A DNA stretch of 64,000 bases from an uncultured Methanobrevibacter sp. Lineage in GTDB: Archaea; Methanobacteriota; Methanobacteria; Methanobacteriales; Methanobacteriaceae. Position 1 is the first letter of the stretch. Every line of letters begins with the position of its first letter. The notes beneath the pieces were generated by a model. The model saw only the letters and a list, made by a program, of their open reading frames with translations. It made no database searches and was not told the DNA's origin. Shown here piece by piece: positions 35,740 to 45,816 of this stretch. The stretch is taken from contig NZ_CAKVFS010000001.1 of the NCBI RefSeq assembly GCF_934746965.1, forward strand, positions 124,001 to 188,000, given 5' to 3'. The translations under genes were made by a program, and so were the position numbers.

Positions 35740-38700
35740 ATGAAATTAAATAAATTAATTTTAGTTAGTATTTTTTTACTAGCTACTTTGGCTTTAGGAG
35801 CTGTTAGTGCTTCTGAAGATTTGGAAGTAGGTGATATCTCTTCTAGTAATATTATTACAAATCCTGATTTCAGTGGTTTGTATACTACATTTTCAGATTC
35901 AGATATCATTACTGCCGAAGGAAATGTCGCAAATACTAATGAAATTTATGTGAATACTACTGGTGATGATTCAGGTGCTGGTAGTCAAAAAAGTCCTTAT
36001 GCTACAATAAATAAAGGTATTTCAAGTGCAAATGCTTCTGACAATACAATTATTTATTTAAGTGAAGGAACATTCGCAGGAGATAATAATACTGAGTTAA
36101 ATATTAATTTAGCTCATGGAAAATATGGTGGTTCTTTAACTATTATTGGTCAAGGAACTGATAAAACAAAAATTGATGGTGAAGGAGTAGGTTCATTTAT
36201 TAAATCTGTCAGTGGAGATACTGCTTTAACTTTAATAAATATTTCTTTTATTAATGGTAAATCCAATTCAGGAAGCATGATTACTTGTGGTGGTAATTTA
36301 ACTATTAATAATTGTTTATTTGAAAACAATTATGCTACTGGTTCTCAAGGAACTATTGTTGCTAAAGGAATGAGTCTTAAAGTAACAAATTCAATATTTA
36401 GAAATAACACTGCTTCAAACCAAGGACCGGATATATGTTTCAATAATAATAATGGGGATGTTGTTATAACTAATTCAACATTTTCTAACTCTGTTAATAC
36501 AGGATATTCATGTGGAGCATCTGTTTATATTTCTTCTTCTAAAAATGCTAAAATAACTGGAAATACATTTAAAGATATTTCTGCTAATTATAATGATGCT
36601 GCACTTCAAATTGATAGTAGTAATGGTCAAATTGAATATAATACATTTATTAATTGTACTAATACCAATACTGATACTGGTTATTGGGCTCAATATGGTG
36701 TAATTTACATTAAGGGTGTTAATTTATTAAAAGGTAATAAATTTATAAATTCTTCTTCTAACATGGGATTAATTTATAATAATGGGGCTATGAATGCAAT
36801 TGTCACATTTGCAAATACATCAACTACTAAAACTACTTTTACTTTAAATGCTACTGTAACTGATGATATGGGAAATATCATATCTTCTCCTTATGAAGTG
36901 GAATTTAATATGGGTGGTAAAAAAGTAGGTGAAAGTACTGTAAATAAAGGTATTGCATCAATAACTGTCTCTAAGTTATTTGACAATGGTAAATACATTA
37001 TTGATGGTGCATATTCTGGTAATTTAAATACTTATCATAAAGGAACTCTTGATATTGATATTGATAGAACTTTAGTAGAATTTTGGGTTTCTACAAAAGG
37101 TAATGATACTACTGGTGATGGAAGTAAATTAAACCCATTTAATACTATTGATCATGCAATAACTGCAGCTTTAGACAAATCTATAAATATTGCAATTCAT
37201 ATTATGGATGGTACATATAATGGTACAGGTAATGTTAACTTAAAATATGAAAGAATAGCTATTTTAAGTTTAATTGGTGAAACTCATGGTAACACTATAA
37301 TTGATGGTCAAAATAAAAATTATTTCTTCTCTTTCAATAAAGAAATGATTGTAACTATGACTAATTTAACATTTGCTAATGGTCTTGCAGGAAATATTGG
37401 TTGGAATAGAGGAGTTATTTATGGTGCTTTAATGACTATGAATGATTGTATTATCATGAATTGTAGTTCTGTTAGTAATATAGTTTATGATGTAGATACT
37501 CAAAACTCAAATTTAGTCTTTAATAATTTAACTTATATTAACAACAATGGTAATATGTGGTTAGGTTATGCAACAATAAATAATTCTTATTTTGCAAATA
37601 ATGTAGGTAATAGTCTTGGTGGAGTTATAAGGGGAACTAACTCTCTAACTGTTACTAATTCTAAGTTCATAAATAATACTAATCCTAAAAACAGTAATGC
37701 TGAAGGTGGAGCTATTTATGCTAAAGATATTATAAGTATAAATAATATCTATGATTCAAATCATGCTGGAACTAAAGGTGGAGCTGTTTATATATCTGGT
37801 AGTGAAAAAGCAACATTTATAAATGATACTTTTATAAACAACCGTGCTGCTGGTGAAGGTGGTGCAGTATATAGTTATGGAAGTAGTAACAGTTTTATCC
37901 CTCTTGTAATCTTTGAAAATGTTAAATTTATAAACAATACTGGAGCTAAAGGTGGAGCAGCTGCTGTTTCTGGCGCTACATTTAATAAAGTTACTTTTAA
38001 AGATAATCATGCTGATATTGGTGGAGCTATTTACTTAGTTCCTGTAACAAATGGTAAAAACAATAATATTCAAGATTTAACTATTTCTGATGATTCTTCA
38101 TTTGAAAATAATAATGCTCCTGAAGGTAAAGATATATATATCTCAACACCTGTTGCTAATGAAGGTATTGCAAATGTAACTGGACTTACAATTACTTTCA
38201 ATGATTTACATGTCACTGCTTTAGCAGATAAATTATCTGCATCAGTAACTCATGCTAGTGGAGCAGTTATTAGTGGAAATACAGTTACATTCTTTATTGG
38301 TGGTAAATATGCAGGAATTAGTGATGTAATTAATGGTGTAGCTACTTATAATTATGTTGGATTTGAAGATGGTAAATACAGTTTAAGCGGAACTTATAAT
38401 GCAAATGGTAAAAATTACATATATAAAAATGGAACTATTACTGTTGCTATTAGTGGAATATTAGATAGTATAACTGTTTATGTATCTGATGCTAAAGGTA
38501 ATGATAGTACTGCAGATGGATCTTTAGCTAAACCGTTTAAATCAATTAGAGCAGCATTAGAATATGCTCAATCTAAATCTAGAACTGTTATTGTTAATGT
38601 GTTGGAAGGTAACTATTCTGGTAATCTTAATGTTAACTTGGATATTCAAGTAAATATTGATATTTCAATTATTGGTGCTGGTGAAAACAAAACTATAATA

Positions 38701-41604
38701 TCTGATGCTACTGCTAAATACTTTATTAAAGCATTACAAGGTAAAAGTTCTCTTAAAATAGCTAATATGACTATTGATAGAGTTGGAGATTATTTAAACT
38801 CTATGTTATATATTGAAGAAAATGTTCATGTACTTATTGATACAGTTGAATTTATTAATGGAAAAGGTAATTTAGGTGGAGCAATTTACTCTGATGGTAT
38901 TTTAACTATTAAAAACTCATATTTCTTCAATAATGGTTATGCAAATGCAGATAAACGTCAAAATGCAATTGCTGGTGGAGCTATATATAATGGTGGTACT
39001 TTAAGAATTGATAATACTACTTTTGAAGCAAACCATGCAACCAGAGCTTCAACTATTGCAAACCAAGGTAATTTATACATGAATAATTCTCAAATTATTG
39101 ATAGTATCTCTGCTCCTGGTTTAAATATGGATTTAAGAGTTATAGCTTCTTATAATTTAGGTCAAGTTGGAAATATCACTCTTGAAAATACTAAAATTTT
39201 ATTAACTGGTAGGACACCAGTGGATATTGTTGGTTCTGATAATCTTTATCAAGGAGATAGATCTGTTACCTGTTTAGGTATTGGAAGTTCTGAAAAAGTT
39301 ATATTTATTAATGTAACTGTTGATGGAAACGGATCAACTACTTCTGGATCTTATGTCTTTGGTGGATTCAACAGTTGGGTTGAAACTGGTGGTAGATCCC
39401 AGACTCCTAAAGATATTCATGTATATAATTCTACATTTGCTAATTTAAAATCTGTAAATGTATATTATCTTAAAATAAACTCTACAAGGATATTTGATGG
39501 ATGTATTTTTGATAATGTTGATTATTTAGTAGATGTAATTACTGCAGGTGCTGGAGATTCTTTAACTATTAAAAATTCTGTTATTCTCGGTGAAACTAAA
39601 GTTGGTAAAGTTGCTAATGTTAATTTAAATATTAGTTTAGATAATAACTGGTGGGGAAATAATAATGGAACTTATTATGAAGCAGTTATTAGATATGTGA
39701 ATGGAATGAACCCATCTATAAATGAAGTAAGTAAAGTTAATGCTACTCCAAATACCTGGTTGGTTTTAACTTTAGATGTTACTAATAAAACAGGTTTAAT
39801 TCAAGAGGTTATTTTAGCATTTAAAGTATTTAATGGAACTAATTTAACTGATTATACTGGTAGCTTACCTGCACGTAATTTTAATATGTCTATGGTTAAC
39901 GGTACTTTGAGTATGGTTAATGGTACAATTACAAATATTATTATTTCTGGTTTTGAAGCTAATGAGGGTGATTATACTATTATAGCTACTGTTGATGGTC
40001 AAAGTGTAACTTTAAGTGGTAGTGCTTATTTAGGAAAAGCTATTATTGAAGTTAATGATGTTGTTATGGATTATAATGAGATTATAATTGTTAATGCGAC
40101 ATTGAGGGATGATTTAGGTAATTCTTTAGTTAATGTTAATGTGACTTTGAGAGTAAATGGTAAGGTTTATCATGTTGTCACTGATGAGAATGGTGTTGCT
40201 AGTTTCGTGATTGAGCAATTAGCTCCTGGAAATTACACTTTAGACTATTCCATAAGTGGGGATAAAGTAATATCTGAAACTACTAATTCATCATCTTTAA
40301 TAATTAACAAAGCTAAGAATAATATGAAAGTTAATATATCTGCTGGTGTTGCAGGTGAAGATGTAATAATCAACGTTGCAGGCTCTAATGATGCAACAGG
40401 AAACATAACAATAAGTGTTAATAATAAGAATTATAATGTTGCTTTAGTTAATGGATCGGCTAGTTTAACTTTAAAAGATTTAACTGACGGATTTTACAAT
40501 GTCAATATTGTTTATTCTGGTGATAAAAACTATGAAAAACAAGTAATCAACACTAATTTAACAGTAGAAATTAATAAAAACGTAAATATTGATGTAAATA
40601 ATATTGTAATGTTTTACCACGATGGTACTAGATTAGTTGCTGTTTTAACTGATTATAAAGGTAATCCAATAGCTAATGCTACTATTTACTTTGTAATTAA
40701 TGGTGTAACATATGCTAGAATTACTGATGTTAATGGTAGTGCTTCTATGGCTTTAAACTTAAAAGCAGGAATTTATAATGCTTCTGTTTTATTCAATGGC
40801 ACTGATAAATATGGTAAAGTAGCTAAAAACACTACTGTAATTATTAGATCTACTATTGAATCAGTAGATATTATTAAAATGTATCAGAATGGAACTCAGT
40901 TCTTTGCTAAATTCTTCGACAAAAATGGAAACTTGTTATCTAACACTAATGTTACATTTAATATCAATGGTGTATTTTATACTCGTGAAACCAATAAAGA
41001 TGGTGTTGCAAGATTAGCAATTAACTTAAGACCTGGAAAATACATTTTAACTGCAATTAACCCAGTTAACAGTGAAGAACAAGGTTTCAATATTACTGTT
41101 AGAAGTTTAATTGAAGCTGGTGATTTAACTAAGTACTTCCAGAATGCTTCTAAATTCGAAGCAACTATTTACAACAAAGATGGTAGTCTTGCAGTTAACA
41201 AAGAAGTTACATTTAACATTAATGGTGTGTTCTATAAACGTACTACTAATGATAAAGGTGTAGTTAGCTTAGCTATTAACTTAAGACCAGGAAACTATAC
41301 TATTACTACTATGTATGATGGATTAGAGATGGGTAATAATGTTAATGTTTTACCAACTCTTGAAACCAAGGATCTCTCTATGAAGTTCCGTGATGGCAGT
41401 AAATTCACTGCAAAAACAGTTGATGGTCAAGGTAAGCCTTTAGCTAATCAAAATGTAACATTCAACGTAAATGGTGTATTCTACCATAAAGTATCTGATG
41501 CTAATGGTATTGCAAGTTTAAACATTAATTTAATTGCAGGTGAATACGTCATTACTTCAATCTGGAATGACTTCCAAGTTGGAAATAAAATTACTATTAT
41601 TTAA
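35740..41604 (+). CDS. Adhesin-like surface protein, three beta-helix blocks plus four-module Ig-like cassette
   Basis: The roughly 1954-residue protein starts with a signal peptide (KLNKLILVSIFLLATLALGAVSA). It contains three beta-helix blocks opened by EIYVNTTGDDSGAGSQ, EFWVSTKGNDTTGDGS and ITVYVSDAKGNDSTADGS. The blocks are separated by single Ig-like domains and include GGAIY repeats in the middle block. Two Ig-like domains and the four-module C-terminal cassette end it. There is no C-terminal membrane helix. The ATG at 35740 is preceded by GGTGA at eight bases; the in-frame TTG at 35725 and GTG at 35728 are less likely. It is the last of five same-strand giant surface genes, and a hairpin with T-tract follows its stop. 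Confidence 0.85.
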   Translation: MKLNKLILVSIFLLATLALGAVSASEDLEVGDISSSNIITNPDFSGLYTTFSDSDIITAEGNVANTNEIYVNTTGDDSGAGSQKSPYATINKGISSANASDNTIIYLSEGTFAGDNNTELNINLAHGKYGGSLTIIGQGTDKTKIDGEGVGSFIKSVSGDTALTLINISFINGKSNSGSMITCGGNLTINNCLFENNYATGSQGTIVAKGMSLKVTNSIFRNNTASNQGPDICFNNNNGDVVITNSTFSNSVNTGYSCGASVYISSSKNAKITGNTFKDISANYNDAALQIDSSNGQIEYNTFINCTNTNTDTGYWAQYGVIYIKGVNLLKGNKFINSSSNMGLIYNNGAMNAIVTFANTSTTKTTFTLNATVTDDMGNIISSPYEVEFNMGGKKVGESTVNKGIASITVSKLFDNGKYIIDGAYSGNLNTYHKGTLDIDIDRTLVEFWVSTKGNDTTGDGSKLNPFNTIDHAITAALDKSINIAIHIMDGTYNGTGNVNLKYERIAILSLIGETHGNTIIDGQNKNYFFSFNKEMIVTMTNLTFANGLAGNIGWNRGVIYGALMTMNDCIIMNCSSVSNIVYDVDTQNSNLVFNNLTYINNNGNMWLGYATINNSYFANNVGNSLGGVIRGTNSLTVTNSKFINNTNPKNSNAEGGAIYAKDIISINNIYDSNHAGTKGGAVYISGSEKATFINDTFINNRAAGEGGAVYSYGSSNSFIPLVIFENVKFINNTGAKGGAAAVSGATFNKVTFKDNHADIGGAIYLVPVTNGKNNNIQDLTISDDSSFENNNAPEGKDIYISTPVANEGIANVTGLTITFNDLHVTALADKLSASVTHASGAVISGNTVTFFIGGKYAGISDVINGVATYNYVGFEDGKYSLSGTYNANGKNYIYKNGTITVAISGILDSITVYVSDAKGNDSTADGSLAKPFKSIRAALEYAQSKSRTVIVNVLEGNYSGNLNVNLDIQVNIDISIIGAGENKTIISDATAKYFIKALQGKSSLKIANMTIDRVGDYLNSMLYIEENVHVLIDTVEFINGKGNLGGAIYSDGILTIKNSYFFNNGYANADKRQNAIAGGAIYNGGTLRIDNTTFEANHATRASTIANQGNLYMNNSQIIDSISAPGLNMDLRVIASYNLGQVGNITLENTKILLTGRTPVDIVGSDNLYQGDRSVTCLGIGSSEKVIFINVTVDGNGSTTSGSYVFGGFNSWVETGGRSQTPKDIHVYNSTFANLKSVNVYYLKINSTRIFDGCIFDNVDYLVDVITAGAGDSLTIKNSVILGETKVGKVANVNLNISLDNNWWGNNNGTYYEAVIRYVNGMNPSINEVSKVNATPNTWLVLTLDVTNKTGLIQEVILAFKVFNGTNLTDYTGSLPARNFNMSMVNGTLSMVNGTITNIIISGFEANEGDYTIIATVDGQSVTLSGSAYLGKAIIEVNDVVMDYNEIIIVNATLRDDLGNSLVNVNVTLRVNGKVYHVVTDENGVASFVIEQLAPGNYTLDYSISGDKVISETTNSSSLIINKAKNNMKVNISAGVAGEDVIINVAGSNDATGNITISVNNKNYNVALVNGSASLTLKDLTDGFYNVNIVYSGDKNYEKQVINTNLTVEINKNVNIDVNNIVMFYHDGTRLVAVLTDYKGNPIANATIYFVINGVTYARITDVNGSASMALNLKAGIYNASVLFNGTDKYGKVAKNTTVIIRSTIESVDIIKMYQNGTQFFAKFFDKNGNLLSNTNVTFNINGVFYTRETNKDGVARLAINLRPGKYILTAINPVNSEEQGFNITVRSLIEAGDLTKYFQNASKFEATIYNKDGSLAVNKEVTFNINGVFYKRTTNDKGVVSLAINLRPGNYTITTMYDGLEMGNNVNVLPTLETKDLSMKFRDGSKFTAKTVDGQGKPLANQNVTFNVNGVFYHKVSDANGIASLNINLIAGEYVITSIWNDFQVGNKITII

Positions 41605-41636
41605 GGGAATTTAAATATTCTCTTAACTTTTTTTAT
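41602..41636 (+). terminator. Hairpin plus T-tract terminator
   Basis: TTAAGGGAAT directly at the stop codon pairs with ATTCTCTTAA (one G-U) across a six-base loop and is followed by a T-rich run. It resembles the hairpin after the adhesin gene ending at 23195. Confidence 0.6.
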
Positions 41637-41810
41637 TTTTACATGTAGATTACTTAACTCATATATCTTATTTTTTAGAGTAAGTATGATTTTAATTAAA
41701 AGTTTAATCTAAATTTTTAAAAAAGAAGAATAAATTACTATTTACTTTGGGATATTTTTAATAATTTTCATGAGAAAAAAGAGAGGGAATAATTAGTTAA
41801 AATTATTTAA

Positions 41811-42962
41811 CTAACTATTGATGACTTCTTTGACTTTGTCAAAAAGTCCTTTTTCAACATGGTGGATTTCATTTCCACTTACTTCGTCGAATTCTTTTAA
41901 TAATTTTTTCTGTTTATTGTTTAATTTTTTAGGAACAACAACTTTTACAGTTACATAAAGATTTCCCCTACCTTTATGTCTTACTGAAGTCATTCCTTGA
42001 TCTTTAAGTTTGAATACCGTTCCGCTTTGAGTTCCTGGAGTTACTTTAAACTCAACCTTTTTACCTTCAATAGTTGGTATCTGGATTACATCTCCTAATG
42101 CTGCTTGTGGGAAACTAATTTGCTGTTCGTAGTAAAGGTGGTCTCCTTCACGTTGGAACTCTTTGTTTCTTTTAATGTGGACACTAGCTATAAGATCTCC
42201 TTCATATCCTGGTTGGTCTCCACAGTTACCTTCACCAGATACTCTTAAACGGTCTCCTTCATCAACACCTGCAGGAATTTCAATTTTTATGGTTTTACTT
42301 TCTCTTATGTTACCTTTTCCATGACATTCTTCACATGGGTCAGTAATTATTTTACCGGTACCACCACATTCTCTACATGGTCTTACATTCATCATTTGAC
42401 CAAGTATTGTGTTGCTTACTTGTTTTATTTGTCCTGTTCCGTTACATGTTGGACAAGTTTTTGGTTCAACACCTGGTTTTGATTTACTTCCGTTACATGT
42501 TGGACAGATTTTGCTTCTGCGTATTTTTACTTCTTTTTCTGCACCACTGTAAGCTTCTTCTAAAGTTATTTTAACTTCAGTATATATGTCTGATCCTCTT
42601 TGAGGGCCACTTGGACCTCCACGTCCACGTTGACCGCCACCTCCAAATCCAAACATGTCAAATATATTGCCTATGTCAAAACCTTGGAAGATATCTTCGA
42701 AGTTTACATTTTGGTAGAAGTCTTCTGCACTAAATCCATCCATACCAGCATGACCAAATTGATCATATCTTTGACGTTTTTCATCATCAGATAAGACGGC
42801 ATAAGCTTCACTTACTTCTTTAAATTTTTCTTCAGCTCCTTCTTCCTCACTTACGTCTGGATGGTATTTCATAGCTAGTTTACGATAAGCTTTTTTAATG
42901 TCCTTTTCTGAAGCATTTTTATCTACTCCTAGAACATCATAATAATCTCGCTTTTCTGCCAT
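41811..42962 (-). CDS. dnaJ: Chaperone DnaJ (Hsp40)
   Basis: The 383-residue protein has the full type-I layout: an N-terminal J domain with YHPDVSEEE (the HPD motif), a Gly/Phe region (about residues 85-125), and four CxxCxGxG zinc-binding repeats (CPTCNGSK, CPTCNGTG, CRECGGTG, CEECHGKG) between about 145 and 215. Two C-terminal substrate-binding beta domains complete it. It stimulates DnaK ATPase and delivers clients. It is the last gene of the grpE-dnaK-dnaJ cluster, 130 bases after dnaK. AAAAGGTGAC precedes the ATG. Hsp70 systems in Archaea are generally regarded as acquired from Bacteria. Confidence 0.97.
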   Translation of the reverse strand: MAEKRDYYDVLGVDKNASEKDIKKAYRKLAMKYHPDVSEEEGAEEKFKEVSEAYAVLSDDEKRQRYDQFGHAGMDGFSAEDFYQNVNFEDIFQGFDIGNIFDMFGFGGGGQRGRGGPSGPQRGSDIYTEVKITLEEAYSGAEKEVKIRRSKICPTCNGSKSKPGVEPKTCPTCNGTGQIKQVSNTILGQMMNVRPCRECGGTGKIITDPCEECHGKGNIRESKTIKIEIPAGVDEGDRLRVSGEGNCGDQPGYEGDLIASVHIKRNKEFQREGDHLYYEQQISFPQAALGDVIQIPTIEGKKVEFKVTPGTQSGTVFKLKDQGMTSVRHKGRGNLYVTVKVVVPKKLNNKQKKLLKEFDEVSGNEIHHVEKGLFDKVKEVINS

Positions 42963-43092
42963 TTAGTCACCTTTTTAAGTATTTAAAAAAATAAAAAATA
43001 GAATAAATAATTTGTTTTATATTTCATTGTTAGTTTATTTTGATTCTGATTTTGTAACCTACTTAGAAATAATAAAACATATATTATTTAAT

Positions 43093-44973
43093 CTAATCAT
43101 CTTTTACTTCGTAATCTGCGTCAATTGTTCCGTCGTCATCATCTTTTGAATTATCTTGAGCACCTGCATTTGGATTAGCTTGTTGTTGTGCTTGTGCTTG
43201 TTGTTGTGCTTCTTGGTAGATTTTTGCACTAATTCCTTGAACTACTTCGGATAATTCATCAGATTTTTCTTTAATAGCTGCAATATCGTCACCAGCTACA
43301 AGTTCTCTTAATTCTTCAACAAGACCATTAACTTTTTCTTTTTCATCATCTGATACTTTGTCTTTTAATTCATCTAAAGCTTTTTCAGATGTGTAAATTA
43401 AAGAATCTGCATTGTTTCTTACTTCAATTTCTTCTTGTTTTTGTTTATCTGCTTCAGCATTCATTTCTGCTTCTTTGATTTTTTGTTCGATTTCTTCATC
43501 AGATAATTTAGTTGAGGAAGTAATTGTAATTGCTTGTTCTTTACCAGTACCTTTATCTTTTGCAGATACATTAATTATACCATTTGCATCAATATCAAAG
43601 GTAACTTCAATTTGAGGAACTCCTCTTGGTGCAGGTGGGATTCCTACAAGTTGGAATCTTCCAAGTGAAGTGTTGTCTGCAGCCATTTTTCTTTCTCCTT
43701 GGAGAACATTAATATCTACAGATGGTTGGTTATCAGCAGCTGTAGAAAAGATTTGACTTTTTTTAGTAGGAATTGTTGTGTTTCTTTCGATTAATGTGGT
43801 TGATACTCCACCTAAGGTTTCAATACCTAAAGATAATGGAGTTACATCTAAAAGAACTAAGTCTTTAATTTCCCCAGCTAAAACTCCTCCTTGGATAGCT
43901 GCTCCCATGGATACACATTCCATTGGGTCAATACCACGTTCAATAGTTTTACCAATGAATTTTTCTACATACTTTTGTACAATTGGCATTCTGGTAGGTC
44001 CACCAACAAGGATGATTTTATCAATATCTGATTTGCTCATTTTAGCATCATCTAATGCTTGTTGCATTGGTTTACCAGATTTTTTAACAATACTATCTAC
44101 TAATTCTTCTAATTTAGCTCTTGTAAGAGATATGATTAAGTTTTTAGGAGATCCATCTTTACCCATTGTAATAAATGGTAAGTTTACTTCAGTGGTTAAA
44201 GTGGTTGATAATTCGATTTTTGCTTTTTCAGCTGCTTCTCTTAATCTTTGTACAGCTTGATCATCTTCCATAAGGTTAATGCCATTTTCTTTTTCGAATT
44301 CATCAGATAAATATTTTAAAAGAACATTATCCATATCGGTACCACCTAATTGGGTGTCTCCACTAGTGGATTTTACTTCAAATATTCCTCCACCGAATTC
44401 CATGATGGTTACATCTAAGGTACCTCCACCTAAATCGTATACCATAATGTTTACATCATCCTCTTCTTGTTTATCAATACCATATGCTAAACTAGCTGCA
44501 GTAGGTTCATTTACAAGTCTTACTACATCTAAACCTGCAATAGTTCCTGCATCTTTTGTTGCAGTCCTTTGGTTGTCGTCAAAGTAAGCAGGTACAGTAA
44601 TAACTGCTTTTTCTACAGGTTCTCCTAAGAATGATTCTGCATCTTTTTTAATTTTTTGTAAGATAAATGCAGAGATTTCTTGTGGGGAATATTTTTTACC
44701 GTGAATAGTAACTTTATAATCAGTACCCATACTTCTTTTAATTGCACTGATGGTATTTTCAGGGTTAGTTACTGCTTGTCTTCTAGCTGGTTCTCCTACT
44801 AACATTTGTCCATCTTCAGTGAATGCAACATAACTTGGGAATGCTTTACCATATTGACTTGCACCTTCTGCAGATGGTACAACAGTTGGTTTACCTCCAA
44901 CAAGTACAGATGCTGCAGAGTTACTTGTTCCTAAATCAATACCTATAATTTTTTCTTTTTTAGTATCAGACAT
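43093..44973 (-). CDS. dnaK: Chaperone DnaK (Hsp70)
   Basis: The 626-residue Hsp70 shows IGIDLGTSNSAASV at the N terminus (phosphate loop 1), VNEPTAASLAYG and VYDLGGGTLDVTIM in the ATPase domain, and DKIILVGGPTRMPIVQ near residue 320. The linker DLVLLDVTPLSLGIETLGG leads into the substrate-binding domain. The lid is followed by a Gln/Ala-rich and acidic C-terminal tail. It refolds proteins with DnaJ and GrpE. GGTGATTAATT precedes the ATG. The gene lies 45 bases after grpE on the minus strand, so the two are co-transcribed. Confidence 0.98.
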   Translation of the reverse strand: MSDTKKEKIIGIDLGTSNSAASVLVGGKPTVVPSAEGASQYGKAFPSYVAFTEDGQMLVGEPARRQAVTNPENTISAIKRSMGTDYKVTIHGKKYSPQEISAFILQKIKKDAESFLGEPVEKAVITVPAYFDDNQRTATKDAGTIAGLDVVRLVNEPTAASLAYGIDKQEEDDVNIMVYDLGGGTLDVTIMEFGGGIFEVKSTSGDTQLGGTDMDNVLLKYLSDEFEKENGINLMEDDQAVQRLREAAEKAKIELSTTLTTEVNLPFITMGKDGSPKNLIISLTRAKLEELVDSIVKKSGKPMQQALDDAKMSKSDIDKIILVGGPTRMPIVQKYVEKFIGKTIERGIDPMECVSMGAAIQGGVLAGEIKDLVLLDVTPLSLGIETLGGVSTTLIERNTTIPTKKSQIFSTAADNQPSVDINVLQGERKMAADNTSLGRFQLVGIPPAPRGVPQIEVTFDIDANGIINVSAKDKGTGKEQAITITSSTKLSDEEIEQKIKEAEMNAEADKQKQEEIEVRNNADSLIYTSEKALDELKDKVSDDEKEKVNGLVEELRELVAGDDIAAIKEKSDELSEVVQGISAKIYQEAQQQAQAQQQANPNAGAQDNSKDDDDGTIDADYEVKDD

Positions 44974-45018
44974 AATTAATCACCTTTATTTTGATTGTAT
45001 AATATAATTTAATAAACA

Positions 45019-45576
45019 TTATTTTTTACAAACTCTAACTTTAGAGTATTTGATAACTTTACCTTTTAAGGTATATCCTTTCATCAATTCATCAATAATA
45101 TATCCATTTTCTACATTTTCATCTTTTGCAACCATTAGTGCTTCATGTTTAAATGGATCAAATTTCTCTCCTTTAGCAGGAATTTCTTCTAAACCTTCTT
45201 TAGTTAAAATATCTTTTATTTTAGAGTATATTAATTCAACACCATCTCTTAATTCTTTTTCAGTTTTAGAATTTTCAAGTGCTCTTTCTAAATCTTCATA
45301 ACTATCTAAAATATTTTTAATGAGATTTTCATTGGCAAATTTGATGATATCTTTATTTTGTTTTTCATTAATTTTTTTGAAGTTTTCGAAATCAGCTTGA
45401 AGTCTTTGAGATAATGAAATATACTCTTGAGTTTCTTCGCTTTGTTTTTCAAGGTCTTCATTTAATTTAGCTAATTCTTCATTTTTTGAATCTAATTCTT
45501 CAAGAAGTTCATCATATTTTTCTTGAAGAGTTTTAGTTTCTTCGTTTTTCTTACTTTCTTTGTTATCATTAGCCAT
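45019..45576 (-). CDS. grpE: Nucleotide exchange factor GrpE
   Basis: The 185-residue protein has the GrpE pattern. A charged N-terminal coiled coil (about residues 15-65) is followed by LQADFENFKKINEK. FANENLIKNILDSYEDLERAL comes next, then a C-terminal beta domain ending MKGYTLKGKVIKYSKVRVCKK. It releases ADP from DnaK. AAAAGGTGAATGA precedes the ATG at 45576. It is the first gene of the heat-shock cluster, and its promoter region faces a divergent winged-helix regulator. Confidence 0.96.
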   Translation of the reverse strand: MANDNKESKKNEETKTLQEKYDELLEELDSKNEELAKLNEDLEKQSEETQEYISLSQRLQADFENFKKINEKQNKDIIKFANENLIKNILDSYEDLERALENSKTEKELRDGVELIYSKIKDILTKEGLEEIPAKGEKFDPFKHEALMVAKDENVENGYIIDELMKGYTLKGKVIKYSKVRVCKK

Positions 45577-45603
45577 TCATTCACCTTTTCGAATTTTTAA
45601 AAA

Positions 45604-45794
45604 CTCTATAATAACCCTTGTATAGAGAATTCTTATTTTTTGCACTTAATATTCGGATATTTTGGAATTTATGGACATATAGGAAAATGGTTCAAAAAAC
45701 AAGGATTATTATTAAGAGTTTTTTGCACCAAATATTAAAGTAACAAAAAGTTATCTTTCTCGTATTTTATTATAGTAACAAAAAGTTATATAAA
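45604..45794. promoter_or_regulatory. Repeat-rich divergent promoter region between grpE and the regulator gene
   Basis: Three kinds of repeat fill this gap. The 16-base AGTAACAAAAAGTTAT occurs exactly twice (45739-45754 and 45774-45789); its TAAC and GTTA ends are inverted, and the second copy overlaps the TATA box (TTATATAAA, 45786-45794) of the regulator gene. TTTTTTGCAC-N2-AATATT occurs twice (45636-45653, 45719-45736). CTCTATA and TATAGAG form an inverted repeat (45604-45627) about 30-50 bases before the grpE start. Confidence 0.6.
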
Positions 45795-45816
45795 GGTTTC
45801 GGTATAATTTATATTT

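Noticed and set aside
18900..41604. Repeated short motifs in the adhesin genes considered as a CRISPR array
   Set aside because: The repeats are translated, vary in length and sequence, and have no constant direct repeat with unique spacers.
43412..44587. Long plus-strand frames opposite dnaK
   Set aside because: They are antisense shadows of a well-conserved gene and show no domain, signal or start site of their own.
45600..45790. CIRCE element for the dnaK cluster
   Set aside because: The TTAGCACTC-N9-GAGTGCTAA pattern is not present; other repeats are found instead.
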